Source: Actinomycetes bacterium
GTDB taxonomy: Bacteria; Actinomycetota; Acidimicrobiia; Acidimicrobiales; Palsa-688
Assembly: GCA_021821705.1 (NCBI GenBank)
Contig: JAKACE010000013.1
Location: 1-13,452, forward strand
Direction: 5' to 3'
DNA length: 13,452 bases
Translations under genes and position numbers: made by a program
Shown: positions 12,976-13,452 of the stretch, piece after piece
Numbering within the stretch: position 1 is the first letter of the stretch
Layout of the letters: every line of letters begins with the position of its first letter
The notes under the pieces: model-generated
What the model was told of the DNA's origin: nothing
Databases searched by the model: none
What the model saw: the letters and a program-made list of their open reading frames with translations, nothing else

Positions 12976-13452
12976 TCAGCTGATCTGCGGTAGCTCCTGG
13001 GCTCGTGCCAGGACGTCCCCGAACAGGTCGCCTTTGTCGGCGATCCTGGCCATGACATTGCGGACCGTGAAACTGTCCGGGGCCAGACGGGGGTCGTCGA
13101 GCTCGTCCCACTCGATGGGCGCGGAAACCGGGGCACCGGGAGCCGGGCGGGGACTGTAGGGAGCGACCAGCGTCTTGTTCTTCGCGTTCTGGGTGTAGTC
13201 GAGCCGGGCCAGGCCGCTGCGGTCGCTGACGCTCCACTTCCAGCTGACCAGGTCCGGCACCACCGCTCCGACGGTGCGCGACAGCCGCTCGGTCCACCGG
13301 CGGGTCTCGTCGAAGCTCAGCCCGGCCCGCACCGGCACCCAGATCTGTACGCCCCGCTGGCCGGTGAGCTTGGGCCGCCCGACGACTCCCAGGTGCTCGA
13401 GAGCGGTGCGGTGCAGGCGTGCCAGCACCAACAGCTCGTCCCAGGTGGTCCG
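12976..13452 (-). CDS. Second LigD-type polymerase domain (C-terminal part, 5' end outside window)
   Basis: About 159 codons are visible from the right edge to the TGA at 12976. The frame is open at base 13452 and the sequence already reads as the middle of a domain (TTWDELLVLARLHR), so the start is outside. The C-terminal part of a LigD-like PolDom is recognisable: LTGQRGVQIWVPV (motif II), the third-carboxylate motif GLARLDYTQNAKNKT, PVSAPIEWDEL, then DSFTVRNVMARIADKGDLF and a short tail. Compared with the plus-strand paralogue, motif II has Gln where that protein has His190, and RLDYTQN replaces IFVDFNQN. The DxD motif lies outside, so activity cannot be judged. It might be a stand-alone PolDom or the C-terminal domain of a ligase-polymerase fusion of the Lig-Pol order. 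Confidence 0.82.
   Translation of the reverse strand, partial: RTTWDELLVLARLHRTALEHLGVVGRPKLTGQRGVQIWVPVRAGLSFDETRRWTERLSRTVGAVVPDLVSWKWSVSDRSGLARLDYTQNAKNKTLVAPYSPRPAPGAPVSAPIEWDELDDPRLAPDSFTVRNVMARIADKGDLFGDVLARAQELPQIS

Noticed and set aside
1..13452. Mobile element or horizontally acquired island
   Set aside because: No transposase, integrase, terminal inverted repeat or tRNA-linked direct repeat, and base composition looks uniform.

Overview
The window is about 70% G+C by eye, with strong G/C preference at third codon positions. It carries several families typical of Actinobacteria: a stand-alone maltokinase-cap protein, an ERCC4 nuclease fused to an Lsr2-type DNA-binding domain, an Rv0577-like VOC protein, stand-alone LigD-type polymerase domains, and a TetR/MMPL pair. 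A high-GC actinobacterium fits; an acidimicrobial or related lineage is only a guess. No rRNA, tRNA, CRISPR, insertion sequence or phage gene was recognised, and it reads as ordinary chromosome.

Left part (1-5557). A gene runs leftwards off the window (5' part, 1-116, minus) behind a 25-bp tandem repeat. Upstream of it is an Fsr-like MFS exporter (213-1577, minus). Divergent from that is a secreted GH16 beta-glucanase (1702-2745, plus), which overlaps by 20 bp, tail to tail, a TetR regulator (2726-3364, minus). The TetR gene is divergent from an MMPL-family RND transporter (3419-5557, plus) across a 54-bp control region, the usual layout for a local repressor of an efflux pump.

Middle part (5558-8303). 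A stand-alone maltokinase N-terminal-cap-like protein (5734-6384) and a small ABM/DUF3291-like protein (6410-6796) form a likely plus-strand operon. A strong hairpin (6819-6844) separates them from converging minus-strand genes: an MmcQ/YjbR-like protein (6847-7278) and, upstream of it, an ERCC4 (XPF-type) nuclease with a C-terminal Lsr2 domain (7323-8303).

Right part (8383-13452). On the minus strand, a CcdA-type membrane thiol transporter (9581-10606) overlaps by 11 bp a membrane-anchored protein holding two redoxin domains, SCO-like then TlpA-like (8383-9591). Together they look like a compact extracytoplasmic thiol and copper-handling module for cytochrome c or cytochrome oxidase maturation. 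A 350-bp gap with a perfect 10-bp hairpin precedes, on the plus strand, a two-module VOC protein (10957-11760) and, 4 bp later, a LigD-type primase-polymerase (11765-12832). A second, divergent LigD-type polymerase domain enters from the right edge on the minus strand (12976-13452, 5' end outside), so two PolDom paralogues converge here.

Most notable: the ERCC4-Lsr2 fusion with an apparently intact nuclease site; the SCO-TlpA double redoxin coupled to CcdA; the convergent PolDom pair in which one copy has Gln for the motif-II His; a mutually exclusive hairpin in the 350-bp gap; the 25-bp tandem repeat at the left end; and several starts that look leaderless.
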